Assembly (NCBI RefSeq): GCF_000513195.1
Contig: NZ_CBVI010000108.1
Coordinates: 1 to 64,000 of the forward strand
DNA length: 64,000 bases
Direction: 5' to 3'
DNA from: Bacteroides timonensis
GTDB lineage: Bacteria > Bacteroidota > Bacteroidia > Bacteroidales > Bacteroidaceae
Shown: in pieces, positions 26,777 to 35,332 of the stretch
Numbering within the stretch: position 1 is the first letter of the stretch
Layout: each line of letters opens with the position of its first letter
Translations under genes and position numbers: made by a program
Notes under the pieces: model-generated
What the model saw: only the letters and a program-made list of their open reading frames with translations
Told to the model about the DNA's origin: nothing
The model's database searches: none

Positions 26777-28644
26777 TTAATCTGCTGTCTCTTTATAGCC
26801 GGGATTTTGTTTCAACTGTGGATTTAGTACCAATTCCTTAATAGGTACAGGATAGAGATAATAGTGATCCAAGAAGCCCTTCGGTTGCTGGCGGAAAACA
26901 ACGTATCCCTCCTTATTGGCACTGCCTGCCACACCACCGCAACCTTGAATTTCCAAAGTGTTGTCATAGTCGGCGTTCTTCACGCGACATCCCGTCAACT
27001 CCTTATCTAAATAATTGCCCTTCTTCCAGCGTCGGATGTCATCAAAGGCAAAGTTCTCGCCCAATAGCTCCACAGAACGTTCGCGACGGATTTCCCACAG
27101 CAAAGCCGGAACTGTCTGGTCTCTGTTGGGGTCAAAGCTGTCATTGATTTCAGCCACCTTCATGGAAGCGACGTTGGCACGTGGGCGCAACTTATTGATG
27201 GTTAAATCGGCTACCTCCTGGTCAAATCGGCCCAGTTCGCACATGGCTTCGGCATAGTTCAACATAGTCTCCTCAATGCGGAAGCGAGCCATATCAGTAG
27301 TGTTCTGTGCATGTTTGGTGATGCAGTCTGTTTCATTATAATATTTCCAGAACCAATAGCCAAAACGTCCAGTAAACGGAGTACCCCCTCCTTGGGAATA
27401 AGATCTGAAACGCGGTGCAGAGCCATTAGTAGTCGAATTGTTCCAAGCATGACTGGGCAAACGTTTATGACCGGGGTCAGAAATTCTTTCCAGCAGGTCA
27501 ATGTTTTCGGTAAACTTCTGGCAGTCTTCTTCTGTCAAGACATACGTATTAGTACCAAAAGTTACGGCTTCGCCCGGTTGGAGCGTTTCCAGTTCGTATC
27601 ATTATTCCCGTTTACTTTCACACGGAAAGGAGGCACAATAGTGAAATACAAGCGATAGTCTCTGTTACGGAACTCATCAAATGCCGTAACATCTCCTTTA
27701 TACAGTTCGCTGCTGCCAATTGGCTTGCCGTCGCTGCACAAGTAGAGGTTCACCAACTCTTTTGTCCCTTCATACACGTTACCAGAAGAACCTGACTGGC
27801 GTCCGCCCTGATGGGTCAGTCCGGCTTTGTCAGAATACTCAAAATAGAGTAACACACCGGGCATTCCAGCCAGACTTTCAGAAGTAAAGAGCAGTTCATA
27901 GCTATCTGCCACGTTGGGAACTGCATCAATCAGCTTTCTGGAATAATCAGCACAAACCTGCAGGTATTTCTCAGCATCGCCCAAACCGTGATATTTACGC
28001 CAAGTTCCTTCAAAGATGGCGAAACGGGAAATCAGTGCTTGCACCACTTTCTGATTAATAGTATTGTTACCGTCACCGGCAGGTTTAATATTTTTCTCGG
28101 CATCTTTCAGATCGCGCAAAATATTGGCAGCCACTTCGTCGCGAGTAGCACGTGGGCCATAGAGCACTTCCGTATCATCCTCACCAATCACATGTTCTAT
28201 CCAAGGTACACCACCATATTTTGACAGCAACTGGAAGTAGCGGAAAGAACGAAAGAAGAGTCCTACACTGCGCCAATGCGCTTTGTCGCTCTCGCTCATC
28301 TCAGAACCGTCAATATTGTCGAGCATGGTATTGACACGGCGAATATACTCAAAATTCCACTCTGAGTTTCCGGTGGCCTCGGTCACATTCTGATAGGCCC
28401 ACACGTTATTATTGGAAGAGTTGTTGTTCACCATCAGATGAGACTCCTTGTCTTTGTCCCAAGCACTCATCGCATCTGCATTAAAAATATTATAAAGCCC
28501 CCAACTGTAAGTCTTGAAATTAGAGTAGGTCTTAAAGGAGGTGGTGGTGGTCAACTTATCCTTCGGCTCTATATTCAAAAGGTCATCACAAGAAATCAGC
28601 ATGACACTCCACAACAAGAGTAATATATAAGTATTCTTTTTCAT
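26777..28644 (-). pseudogene. SusD/RagB surface glycan-binding lipoprotein gene with a -1 frameshift
   Basis: SusD-type lipoproteins bind glycans at the cell surface and pair with SusC. The 5' part starts at 28644 with a lipoprotein signal (VMLISC|DD) and SusD helices (MLDNIDGSEMSE, YFQLLSKYGGVPWI). After about 350 codons the frame runs into a stop at about 27568. The next frame continues the protein without loss from YELETLQPGEAVTF through LRPRANVASM, RRERSVELLGENFAFDDIRRW to YLYPVPIKELVLNPQLKQNPGY, the usual SusD C-terminus. One base is missing at about 27597 (GATACG where GATTACG would restore the frame). Restored length would be about 622 residues. Either a recent mutation or a sequencing/assembly error; the rest looks intact. 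Confidence 0.88.
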
Positions 28645-28665
28645 GTTCTTAATGAATTAAATGGA

Positions 28666-31600
28666 TTAAAATGATACATTGACTCCAAACGTAAACTTAC
28701 GCATCATCGGATAAGTCATACCACCCTGGGACACCCCTTCTGCATATCCACGAGACTTACTGTCGGGGTGAATACCATCGGGCATATGATTAAACGAAAG
28801 GAGGTTCTCGCCACTGACAAATACCGACATAGAACCAATGCCTGCCTTCTGCAGCAACGTTCTGGGAATACTGTAAGAAAGAACCACACTCTTAAGGTCC
28901 AGATAAGAGGCATCAAACAAATAACGGGTTTGTACCTGAGAGTTGGCATCAGAATTGGCACCATAGTTGCCTTCATATCTGCGGGCAAAATAAGCATTCT
29001 GATGTTCCGGAGTCCAATAATTCAGCAGATTTGTATAGAATGAATATTCTGTGCCACCACTGGCAAAAGGAGCCGTAAAGTTATTCCAAAGCCAAAGGTC
29101 ACGTTTGCCAACACCCTGCAATAGGAACGAGAGGTCAAAACCTTTCCAGGAAACATTACCACTAATACCATACGTATAGCGAGGAGTGGAATTACCAATA
29201 ATACGGCGAGATCCCGGATTGTCAGCCGTGTTATCCGACTTCCAAATCAGACCGTTCTCATCAGCATACTTGAAAAGCATGTCACCCGGATTAGGATTAC
29301 AACCGTCAAAACGCGGTATACCGTCTTTCAGCGTACCACCGGACAGCTCACCATCGGCAGTGGTCTTTAGGGTACCTTCTACAAAGTCATCCACCGTGTA
29401 GAGGCGGTCACTCACATAGCCCCAGATTTCACCCAATTCTTGGCCTTCGTAATAACCCCTATTATCTATGCGGTCTATAGCATCCAAGCTCTTGGTCGGA
29501 TTGTTATACTTCGTAATTTTAGACTTGGCATCACTGAGATTAAAACCGATGCCGTAAGAAACCTCCCCTATCTTGTCACGCCAGTTCAACTGGAGTTCCC
29601 AACCGTCAGTGCGCATATTAGCAGCGTTTTGTAAGGGAGAAGCAGCACCCAATGTCAACGGATAGTCGGCACCCGGTCCCAGCATATCCAAGGTCTCACG
29701 GCGGAAAAGATCGAAACTACCAGTTAAACGATCGTTGAAAAATCCCCAATCAAGGCCGATGTTGGTGGTACGCACTTCTTCCCAAGTGAAGTTAGCACGA
29801 ACTAATGAAGGCGTGTTGAGAGTAAGAGGTTTGTCTTCATCAATCCCCCATTCGGCTTTCACCGATGTCATGGTAGGAAGGAACTGATAGTCTTTAATGT
29901 TCTGATTGCCGATGCTACCCCAAGAGGCTCTCAGCTTCAGGTTGGAAAGGAATTTCACATCTCTAAGGAATGCCTCTTGGTTAATACGCCAACCGGCTGA
30001 AAAAGAGGGGAAGAAGCCGAAACGGTTCTCTTCGGGAAACTTGGAAGAGCCGTCATAACGCCCCGAAGCCTCAAACAAGTAGCGATCCCTGAAAGAGTAA
30101 TTCACACGATAGAAAGTGCCGAAGATGGCATTCTCGTTATAACCGTCACTGACACTGGGCACATTGGTGGCTAAGCCCAAAGCAGGTATTTCATCATTGA
30201 TCATATTTCCACGCGAGGCTGTAAGATTCTCATTATTATATCTCTCCATATTCATACCAGCCATTACCGTAAATTCGTGGTCGCTAATCTTCTTATTGTA
30301 TGTAGCAAATAAATTCAAAGCATCATAGTCCGTATTGGACTTCTGAAAGCGGTAAGTAGAATAGGGCTCATTAGCTGGCAACACTGTATTGTTACGCCCA
30401 TCAGCAAAGTCATCTATGCGTTTGTTGAATTCCTTTTGAGAATAAAATGTCTTGTTAATGGAATATTCACCAGTCACCGTCAATCCTTTCAATGGTTTTA
30501 GAATCAAACGGCCCAACATGTTGAGACGGTTATAATTCGATTCCGTAGGAACTGCGCTATCCATCATATGAGCCGCCGTAGCATAACGGTAATACTTGTC
30601 GTCAATAGTAACTCCGCCCGTGGGATAGAACGAAGGCAGATGTACAGCTTGTGCCCACACATCACGGCTGTTAAACTGTAGCCGGTAAGGGTCCTGCTTA
30701 TCACTGTGCGTGTAAAGAGTCGTCAATTCTGTAGTCAACCACGAAGTGATATCGGAACTGATGAAGGAAGTGATGTTATAGCGTTTATAGCTGTCTTTGC
30801 TGGTAACAAGTACACCATCCTGATCAAGGTAACTGGCAGAAAGACGGTACTTCGTTTTTTTTGAGCCACCGGAAACAGCCACATCATAAATTTGCTGGAA
30901 ACCGGTAGACATCAAATCATCAGTTGGATCAGTAGCAGCCAACTGATAACGAACATCATCTATATCTATATAACCGTCAGGATACTGTGACGGATTGGCT
31001 TCATACTGCTTCAATAGCTTCTCCCATTCGGCAAAAGACTGACCACCGACAAATGTCGTGTAGTTGGCAGCCAACAAAGCCTGCACTGTCTGCAAAGGAG
31101 TGGCACGCTTGGCCATACTCTGTGGATTGGACAAAGACAGCTTTGCAGAGAAAGTGATACTGGGTTTCTTTTCCTTGGTTGATTTCTTAGTCGTAATCAA
31201 AACAACACCGAATGCGGCACGCGCACCATAAATAGCAGCAGACGAAGCGTCTTTCAGTACGGATACAGACTCAATGTCATTAGGGTTTAACGAAGAAATA
31301 TCAATGGCAATACCATCCACCAGAATCAGAGGCTCACCACCATTAATACTGGAAGTACCACGAATCTGAAAATCATAACCCGAACCCGGTTCACCCGAAT
31401 TACCCGAAAGTGTCAATCCCGGCACGTTACCCATCAAAGCATCGGCAATAGAATTTACCGGACGGTTAGCAGCTATGTCATCCATCTTTACTTGGCTGAC
31501 AGAACCGGTTAGATTCACCTTTTTCTGGGTACCATACCCCACAACCACCACTTCATCAAGTGTTTTGGAGTCTTCGGACAAAGCTATTTGCAGAGTTTTA

Positions 31601-31863
31601 CGTTCCCCAACAGCTACCTCTTGAGTAGCATAGCCTATATAAGAAAAGATTAATGTAGAAGAAGCGGGAATATCCAACTTGAAGTTTCCATCGATGTCGG
31701 AAATAGTTCCCACCGTAGTATTTCCTTTCAAAACCACGCTTACACCAATTAAAGGTTCATTTGTCCGGGCATCTTTTACATGCCCCGTCAAAACATTCTG
31801 CGCACTTATTACCACCGGCAACAAAAACAGAATCAGAAATGTCATACAAACATGTTTCAACAT
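28666..31863 (-). CDS. SusC/RagA family TonB-dependent outer-membrane transporter
   Basis: A TonB-dependent importer of oligosaccharides, about 1065 residues from the ATG at 31863; a longer frame starting with TTG at 31884 has no better signal sequence. Domains in order: signal peptide, carboxypeptidase-D regulatory-like domain (LTGHVKDARTNEPLIGVSVV), TonB box region TLDEVVVVGYGTQKK, plug (about 130-245; SIADALMGNVPGLTLSG, INGGEPLILVDG), and a 22-strand barrel ending in the typical aromatic residue (FGVNVSF). First gene of the long operon; the promoter lies at 31923-31953. The susD partner, 21 bp downstream, is frameshifted. Confidence 0.95.
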   Translation of the reverse strand: MLKHVCMTFLILFLLPVVISAQNVLTGHVKDARTNEPLIGVSVVLKGNTTVGTISDIDGNFKLDIPASSTLIFSYIGYATQEVAVGERKTLQIALSEDSKTLDEVVVVGYGTQKKVNLTGSVSQVKMDDIAANRPVNSIADALMGNVPGLTLSGNSGEPGSGYDFQIRGTSSINGGEPLILVDGIAIDISSLNPNDIESVSVLKDASSAAIYGARAAFGVVLITTKKSTKEKKPSITFSAKLSLSNPQSMAKRATPLQTVQALLAANYTTFVGGQSFAEWEKLLKQYEANPSQYPDGYIDIDDVRYQLAATDPTDDLMSTGFQQIYDVAVSGGSKKTKYRLSASYLDQDGVLVTSKDSYKRYNITSFISSDITSWLTTELTTLYTHSDKQDPYRLQFNSRDVWAQAVHLPSFYPTGGVTIDDKYYRYATAAHMMDSAVPTESNYNRLNMLGRLILKPLKGLTVTGEYSINKTFYSQKEFNKRIDDFADGRNNTVLPANEPYSTYRFQKSNTDYDALNLFATYNKKISDHEFTVMAGMNMERYNNENLTASRGNMINDEIPALGLATNVPSVSDGYNENAIFGTFYRVNYSFRDRYLFEASGRYDGSSKFPEENRFGFFPSFSAGWRINQEAFLRDVKFLSNLKLRASWGSIGNQNIKDYQFLPTMTSVKAEWGIDEDKPLTLNTPSLVRANFTWEEVRTTNIGLDWGFFNDRLTGSFDLFRRETLDMLGPGADYPLTLGAASPLQNAANMRTDGWELQLNWRDKIGEVSYGIGFNLSDAKSKITKYNNPTKSLDAIDRIDNRGYYEGQELGEIWGYVSDRLYTVDDFVEGTLKTTADGELSGGTLKDGIPRFDGCNPNPGDMLFKYADENGLIWKSDNTADNPGSRRIIGNSTPRYTYGISGNVSWKGFDLSFLLQGVGKRDLWLWNNFTAPFASGGTEYSFYTNLLNYWTPEHQNAYFARRYEGNYGANSDANSQVQTRYLFDASYLDLKSVVLSYSIPRTLLQKAGIGSMSVFVSGENLLSFNHMPDGIHPDSKSRGYAEGVSQGGMTYPMMRKFTFGVNVSF

Positions 31864-31922
31864 AGTAATTAAATTAATTAGCAAATTTCAATTTTACATT
31901 ATAGCGCCATAATTTTACATTG

Positions 31923-31953
31923 CAAAAATAAATAAGATATTATTAACAACAAA
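31923..31953 (-). promoter_or_regulatory. Promoter of the susC operon
   Basis: On the minus strand, -33 TTTG (31950-31953) and -7 TATTTTTG (31923-31930) are separated by 19 bp, the Bacteroides sigma-ABfr arrangement. The predicted transcript start near 31918-31920 gives a leader of about 55 nt. Confidence 0.75.
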
Positions 31954-31978
31954 ACTATTTTTCAAAAGATTATATCTA

Positions 31979-31996
31979 TTATGTTCTAAAACATAA
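31979..31996. promoter_or_regulatory. Candidate operator TTATGTT-CTAA-AACATAA upstream of susC
   Basis: A perfect inverted repeat with 7-bp arms and a 4-nt spacer, 25-27 bp upstream of the susC -33 element. Its core ATGTT-N4-AACAT recurs at 48593-48606 with identical distance to that promoter. The position, about 65-70 bp before the transcript start, fits an activator site. Confidence 0.6.
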
Positions 31997-32053
31997 AATA
32001 GAGCTATAAAGGAGTCTAAAAAAGTTTTTTATCCAATTCCTGTATTCTTTTCA

Positions 32054-32068
32054 TTCCAAAAATTGGAA
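32054..32068. promoter_or_regulatory. Candidate IclR-type operator TTCCAAAAATTGGAA
   Basis: A 15-bp palindrome (TTCCAA-N3-TTGGAA) that overlaps the -33 position of the iclR-family promoter. It resembles the size and symmetry of IclR-family operators, so autorepression is likely. Confidence 0.5.
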
Positions 32069-32085
32069 AATTAGATTTTATACAC

Positions 32086-32093
32086 TAATTTTG
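32086..32093 (+). promoter_or_regulatory. -7 element TAATTTTG of the IclR-family gene
   Basis: Matches TAnnTTTG. The corresponding -33 position (32063-32066) reads TTGG, inside the palindrome at 32054-32068. The start codon is 74 bp downstream. Confidence 0.6.
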
Positions 32094-32167
32094 CATTATA
32101 AAATTCAGGCTTAACAAGTCATGTGTTTCATTCGTATATACCAAATATAAAAATATAATTTATCAAT

Positions 32168-32914
32168 ATGATACAAGTAATAAACAGAGCCTTTAACATT
32201 TTAGAAGTCATAGCCCATGATCACAACAAAGAGTGGGGATTATCCGAGATAGCTGACGAATTAGAGCTGAACCACGGTACCTGTGCCAACATTCTCAAGA
32301 CACTTGTGCAACGGGGCTATGTAGAACAGATGGGGTTGAAGAAAGGATACAAGCTGGGCTACATGGCCTATCAACTCACAGCTTCCAATGAATACAACGT
32401 GCAATTAATCAATGCCACCAAGATACTTATTGATAGCCTGGCAAACAGACTCAACGAAACGGTTATTCTCTCACACATCAAAAACGGGAAACGAATCATT
32501 GTGTACGAAGCATTATGTAACCAGGAAATTCAAATACGTACGACATCCGAATCAACTGCTTACCGGGCTACTACAGGAAGAATGATTCTGGCTCACTATT
32601 CTCCAAAAGAACTAAAAGATTTCATCAGTCTGGTCGGATTACCGGCTAAAGAAGATTGGCCGGAAATAACGAACGAAGCAGAATTGATACAGTCTCTCAA
32701 TGAGACCCGAAAAAAGAATATCGAGATTACCTGGAACAGTAATCATGTAGTAGGCTTAGCCACACCCATATTCAAAAAGAATAAAATTATAGCCAGCTTA
32801 GGGGTCTATTTACCGGATATCCGTTTCTCCAAAGCAGAGCGTAATTTTATAGTAAAAGAAATGCTTCAAACAACTGAACTAATTAATAATAAAATAAATA
32901 GCAATCAACCCTAA
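32168..32914 (+). CDS. IclR-family transcriptional regulator
   Basis: A 248-residue regulator with an N-terminal winged helix-turn-helix (about 5-65; WGLSEIADELELNHGTCANILKTLVQRGYVEQ) and a C-terminal IclR effector-binding domain (about 75-245; STAYRATTGRMILAHYSPKEL, VVGLATPIFKKNKIIASLGVYLPD). It is transcribed divergently from susC across a 304-bp region that contains two palindromes and both promoters. IclR-family proteins such as KdgR sense sugar-acid intermediates, which fits the uronate genes of the operon. PULs are more commonly governed by hybrid two-component systems, ECF sigma/anti-sigma pairs or SusR-like proteins, and none of these is present here. Confidence 0.93.
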   Translation: MIQVINRAFNILEVIAHDHNKEWGLSEIADELELNHGTCANILKTLVQRGYVEQMGLKKGYKLGYMAYQLTASNEYNVQLINATKILIDSLANRLNETVILSHIKNGKRIIVYEALCNQEIQIRTTSESTAYRATTGRMILAHYSPKELKDFISLVGLPAKEDWPEITNEAELIQSLNETRKKNIEITWNSNHVVGLATPIFKKNKIIASLGVYLPDIRFSKAERNFIVKEMLQTTELINNKINSNQP

Positions 32915-32950
32915 GTACCAACGACATTATACCTTGCAGATTCACAGAAC

Positions 32951-33018
32951 TCTTCCTTCCACGTACCTTTTCTTCTGACTCATTAAGTGAGCCGGATTCA
33001 GTCAAGGGCAGTCTGAAC
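32951..33018. repeat. Intergenic repeat, copy A
   Basis: About 65 bp that matches 36439-36503 at roughly 80% (shared blocks CGTACCTTTT, TTCTGACTC, GGATTCAGTCA). The copies lie on either side of the GH105/RraA gene pair in the same orientation. No coding potential is seen. Confidence 0.65.
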
Positions 33019-33022
33019 TATA

Positions 33023-33091
33023 CCCGCTCCGCTACTACTCCGTTTCATGCTTGGGGAAGGGGGACTGTAAACAGGGAAATAGTGGAGCGGG
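33023..33091. repeat. Inverted repeat CCCGCTCCGCTA / TAGTGGAGCGGG
   Basis: Arms at 33023-33034 and 33080-33091 pair with one mismatch around a 45-nt interval. It lies just after copy A of the intergenic repeat, in the GC-richer middle of a region with no gene between the IclR gene (+) and the GH105-DUF4861 gene (-). Confidence 0.5.
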
Positions 33092-33168
33092 CATGGCTCA
33101 GAGATTTGTTTAAATTTCATACCAATTGGTCAACGAGAGGTAACTGCCTAATTATCAATAGATATAGA

Positions 33169-33247
33169 TTAGGGCGTTTCAGTCGTATACTGAATGCATT
33201 TCAGTCGTATAGTGAAATGCATTCAGTATACGACTGAAATACCCTAA
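33169..33247. repeat. Very long hairpin between convergent genes
   Basis: The left arm 33169-33203 and right arm 33213-33247 pair over 35 bp with only a 2-bp mismatch (CG/TA), around a 9-nt loop (GTCGTATAG). The outer arms read TTAGGG/CCCTAA. The arms contain ACTGAAT/ATTCAGT, also the core of the palindromes at 36483-36541. It may stop transcription from both sides, but its length is unusual for a simple terminator. Confidence 0.85.
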
Positions 33248-33322
33248 CTATAGGACCGAGGATGGGTCGCTTGCTTTCTGTAAAGAAATTCACTTGTCTT
33301 TTCCAGCAAGCCACCAAATAGT

Positions 33323-35320
33323 CTATCTTGCATATAATTTATTCAACTCAGCCCATGACGTATTTGTAACGACACTGTTCCAATAAGCCGTAGTGCCTCT
33401 AAAACGACTGTCATACATCTGTCCGGACCAGCCTGCTCCAACATAATAAACCACCGATTCATTACTACGAACCTTAAGAAGCACAACCTCATTAGAGCCA
33501 ATCTTTCTAATATCCATAACCGCCGACGGATTGGCTACTATAGCAGAATGAAGCGTAAGAGAAGTCATTTTTTCGTTATCCAGATTATAAGCCACAGAAC
33601 CTTCGGGTACAGCAATTTCCTCAACCACACTGACAAGTCCCTTATCTTTCTGCACTTTGGCTTCTTCATTTCCAAAAGTCGACAGACCGACAGCAAGCAC
33701 CAAATCCTCTCCATTGCTACTTTCAACGGTTTGTGTAACTTTGTAGTAATTTGTCCCTAATACCATTTCTATGCGTTTAGTGTCGTAAACAGTCACACCA
33801 CCAGCTTCAAATGGTTGATATTGCAACACGAAGTCTATGCGATCATTATCGTTACGATTAATGCGATAGTTTGCATATGTTTGAGATGGAATAAGCCTGC
33901 CATCAGCATAAATGGCACTTCCGCCCAAGCCACAATTCTTGCCAACGGTATAAAAATCACATCCTTCACCATAGTCACGATGGTATGAACGACCTTCGGA
34001 ATCATTTCCATACCAACTGTCAATGATGGAATAATCAACAGACTTTGCCCAATAATCTACACCACTCATACTTTTATCACCAATGAGCCGAGAGTATACA
34101 CGAAATGCCACTCTGTCATTCTCCCAAGCTATATCTTCCTTACGCTCTTTTACGAAACGCACATAGGTCTTTGGCCTATCAACTTCATTGGCGCTACCGA
34201 GTGGAAAATCAAGAATGACTTCCTTAAAACCCAACCGGATTGCCTGAGCAAGGGCAAATACAACTGGACCGAATGCGTGCGGCTCATTAAAATAATAATG
34301 GCGTAATTTATATGCTTCCTTAGACCCATTGCCAGGAGCAAGATTACTCATGCAGGTATGTCCAACCGAACCATCTACATCAATGTAGGACAAAAGAGCT
34401 TTGAGTCCTTTTTCAAACAGGGGAAGATATTTCTTACTGAGAACTTTGTTCTCTATGGCAGCTCCGATTCCTGCAAGCACAAGAGCACTGCCTGAAGTTT
34501 CAATATAAGAAGTAAAATCTGTCATTTCCTGATGCCAAAGCCCATTCTCATCCTGATATTTCAAGCAAGAAAGATAGAACCCTTTAGCGGCCTCAAGCAC
34601 AGCCTTACGTTGCGGATGATTTTTAGGAAGATCCCTCATAAGAGATGTAAAAGCCATTGACCCCCAACCATTTCCACGGCTCCAGTTATCAGTAGATTTC
34701 TCTTCCTTTTTCAGTTGGGCAACACCACGAGCTTGTTGTAGCAGTCCTGATTCATCATCTTTAAGGTCGTTATAAACCTGCATTATCTGATATACAGAAT
34801 AATCAATATAATCATCATTCTCTTCACAAAGTCCGGCATAAAGAAAGAAAGGCGTAACTGCAAAAGCTACATCTACAAATACCGGATTTTTATCAAGGCT
34901 ATAATAGAAGGGAAGCATCACATTATCAAGGTTCCTAAGCTGATTACTCCAAGTATGCTTAGCTCCCTCACAAACTTGTGGTAGAAGAGACTTCACACCT
35001 TTGAATGCCAACCAAGCAGCACCACTCCCACCGACATTGTAACTATAAAAACTATTTCCCGAGTATGGCTTTACACGTCCGTCAGAGAATCCAAGAAGAA
35101 TACTTTCAATCCGTGCCATGTCAGCACTGTCACCCGAGGCAAGAGCCAAATCTGCCAAGGAATGAAGCAGACAACTTCCCTTATAGTCTCCCCAATCAAC
35201 CTCAGAGAGTCCTTTATCCGCTACCTTTACTGCGACATCGTGAATGTTGACAAGTGTGTTCTGACTGTATGTGAGTACAGCAAACATCAAGGCTATTGAT
35301 AGATTAAATGCCCTTTTCAT
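33323..35320 (-). CDS. Secreted GH105-like unsaturated uronyl hydrolase fused to a DUF4861 domain
   Basis: A 665-residue protein with a signal peptide (cleavage about residue 19). The N-terminal part (about 25-370) is an (alpha/alpha)6 barrel of GH105 type: FVDVAFAVTPFFLYAG with the likely catalytic Asp150, NWSRGNGWG (212-220), YIETSGSALVLAGIG and HYYFNEPHAFGP. GH105 enzymes remove the unsaturated uronic acid that lyases leave at oligosaccharide ends. The C-terminal part (about 385-660; SKSV/DSWYGNDSEGRSYHRDYGEGCDF, VGAGWSGQ) looks like DUF4861, a beta-rich domain of unknown activity. It is the last gene of the second cluster, 12 bp after the secreted RraA-like gene. Confidence 0.82.
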   Translation of the reverse strand: MKRAFNLSIALMFAVLTYSQNTLVNIHDVAVKVADKGLSEVDWGDYKGSCLLHSLADLALASGDSADMARIESILLGFSDGRVKPYSGNSFYSYNVGGSGAAWLAFKGVKSLLPQVCEGAKHTWSNQLRNLDNVMLPFYYSLDKNPVFVDVAFAVTPFFLYAGLCEENDDYIDYSVYQIMQVYNDLKDDESGLLQQARGVAQLKKEEKSTDNWSRGNGWGSMAFTSLMRDLPKNHPQRKAVLEAAKGFYLSCLKYQDENGLWHQEMTDFTSYIETSGSALVLAGIGAAIENKVLSKKYLPLFEKGLKALLSYIDVDGSVGHTCMSNLAPGNGSKEAYKLRHYYFNEPHAFGPVVFALAQAIRLGFKEVILDFPLGSANEVDRPKTYVRFVKERKEDIAWENDRVAFRVYSRLIGDKSMSGVDYWAKSVDYSIIDSWYGNDSEGRSYHRDYGEGCDFYTVGKNCGLGGSAIYADGRLIPSQTYANYRINRNDNDRIDFVLQYQPFEAGGVTVYDTKRIEMVLGTNYYKVTQTVESSNGEDLVLAVGLSTFGNEEAKVQKDKGLVSVVEEIAVPEGSVAYNLDNEKMTSLTLHSAIVANPSAVMDIRKIGSNEVVLLKVRSNESVVYYVGAGWSGQMYDSRFRGTTAYWNSVVTNTSWAELNKLYAR

Positions 35321-35332
35321 ATTTATACGTTA

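Noticed and set aside
26777..27538. Separate 253-residue protein starting with TTG
   Set aside because: It is the continuation of the frameshifted susD, not an independent gene; the TTG is internal to the SusD sequence.
31864..31884. TTG start for susC, 21 bp upstream
   Set aside because: The ATG at 31863 gives a normal signal peptide; the added seven residues are not needed and TTG is a poor start.
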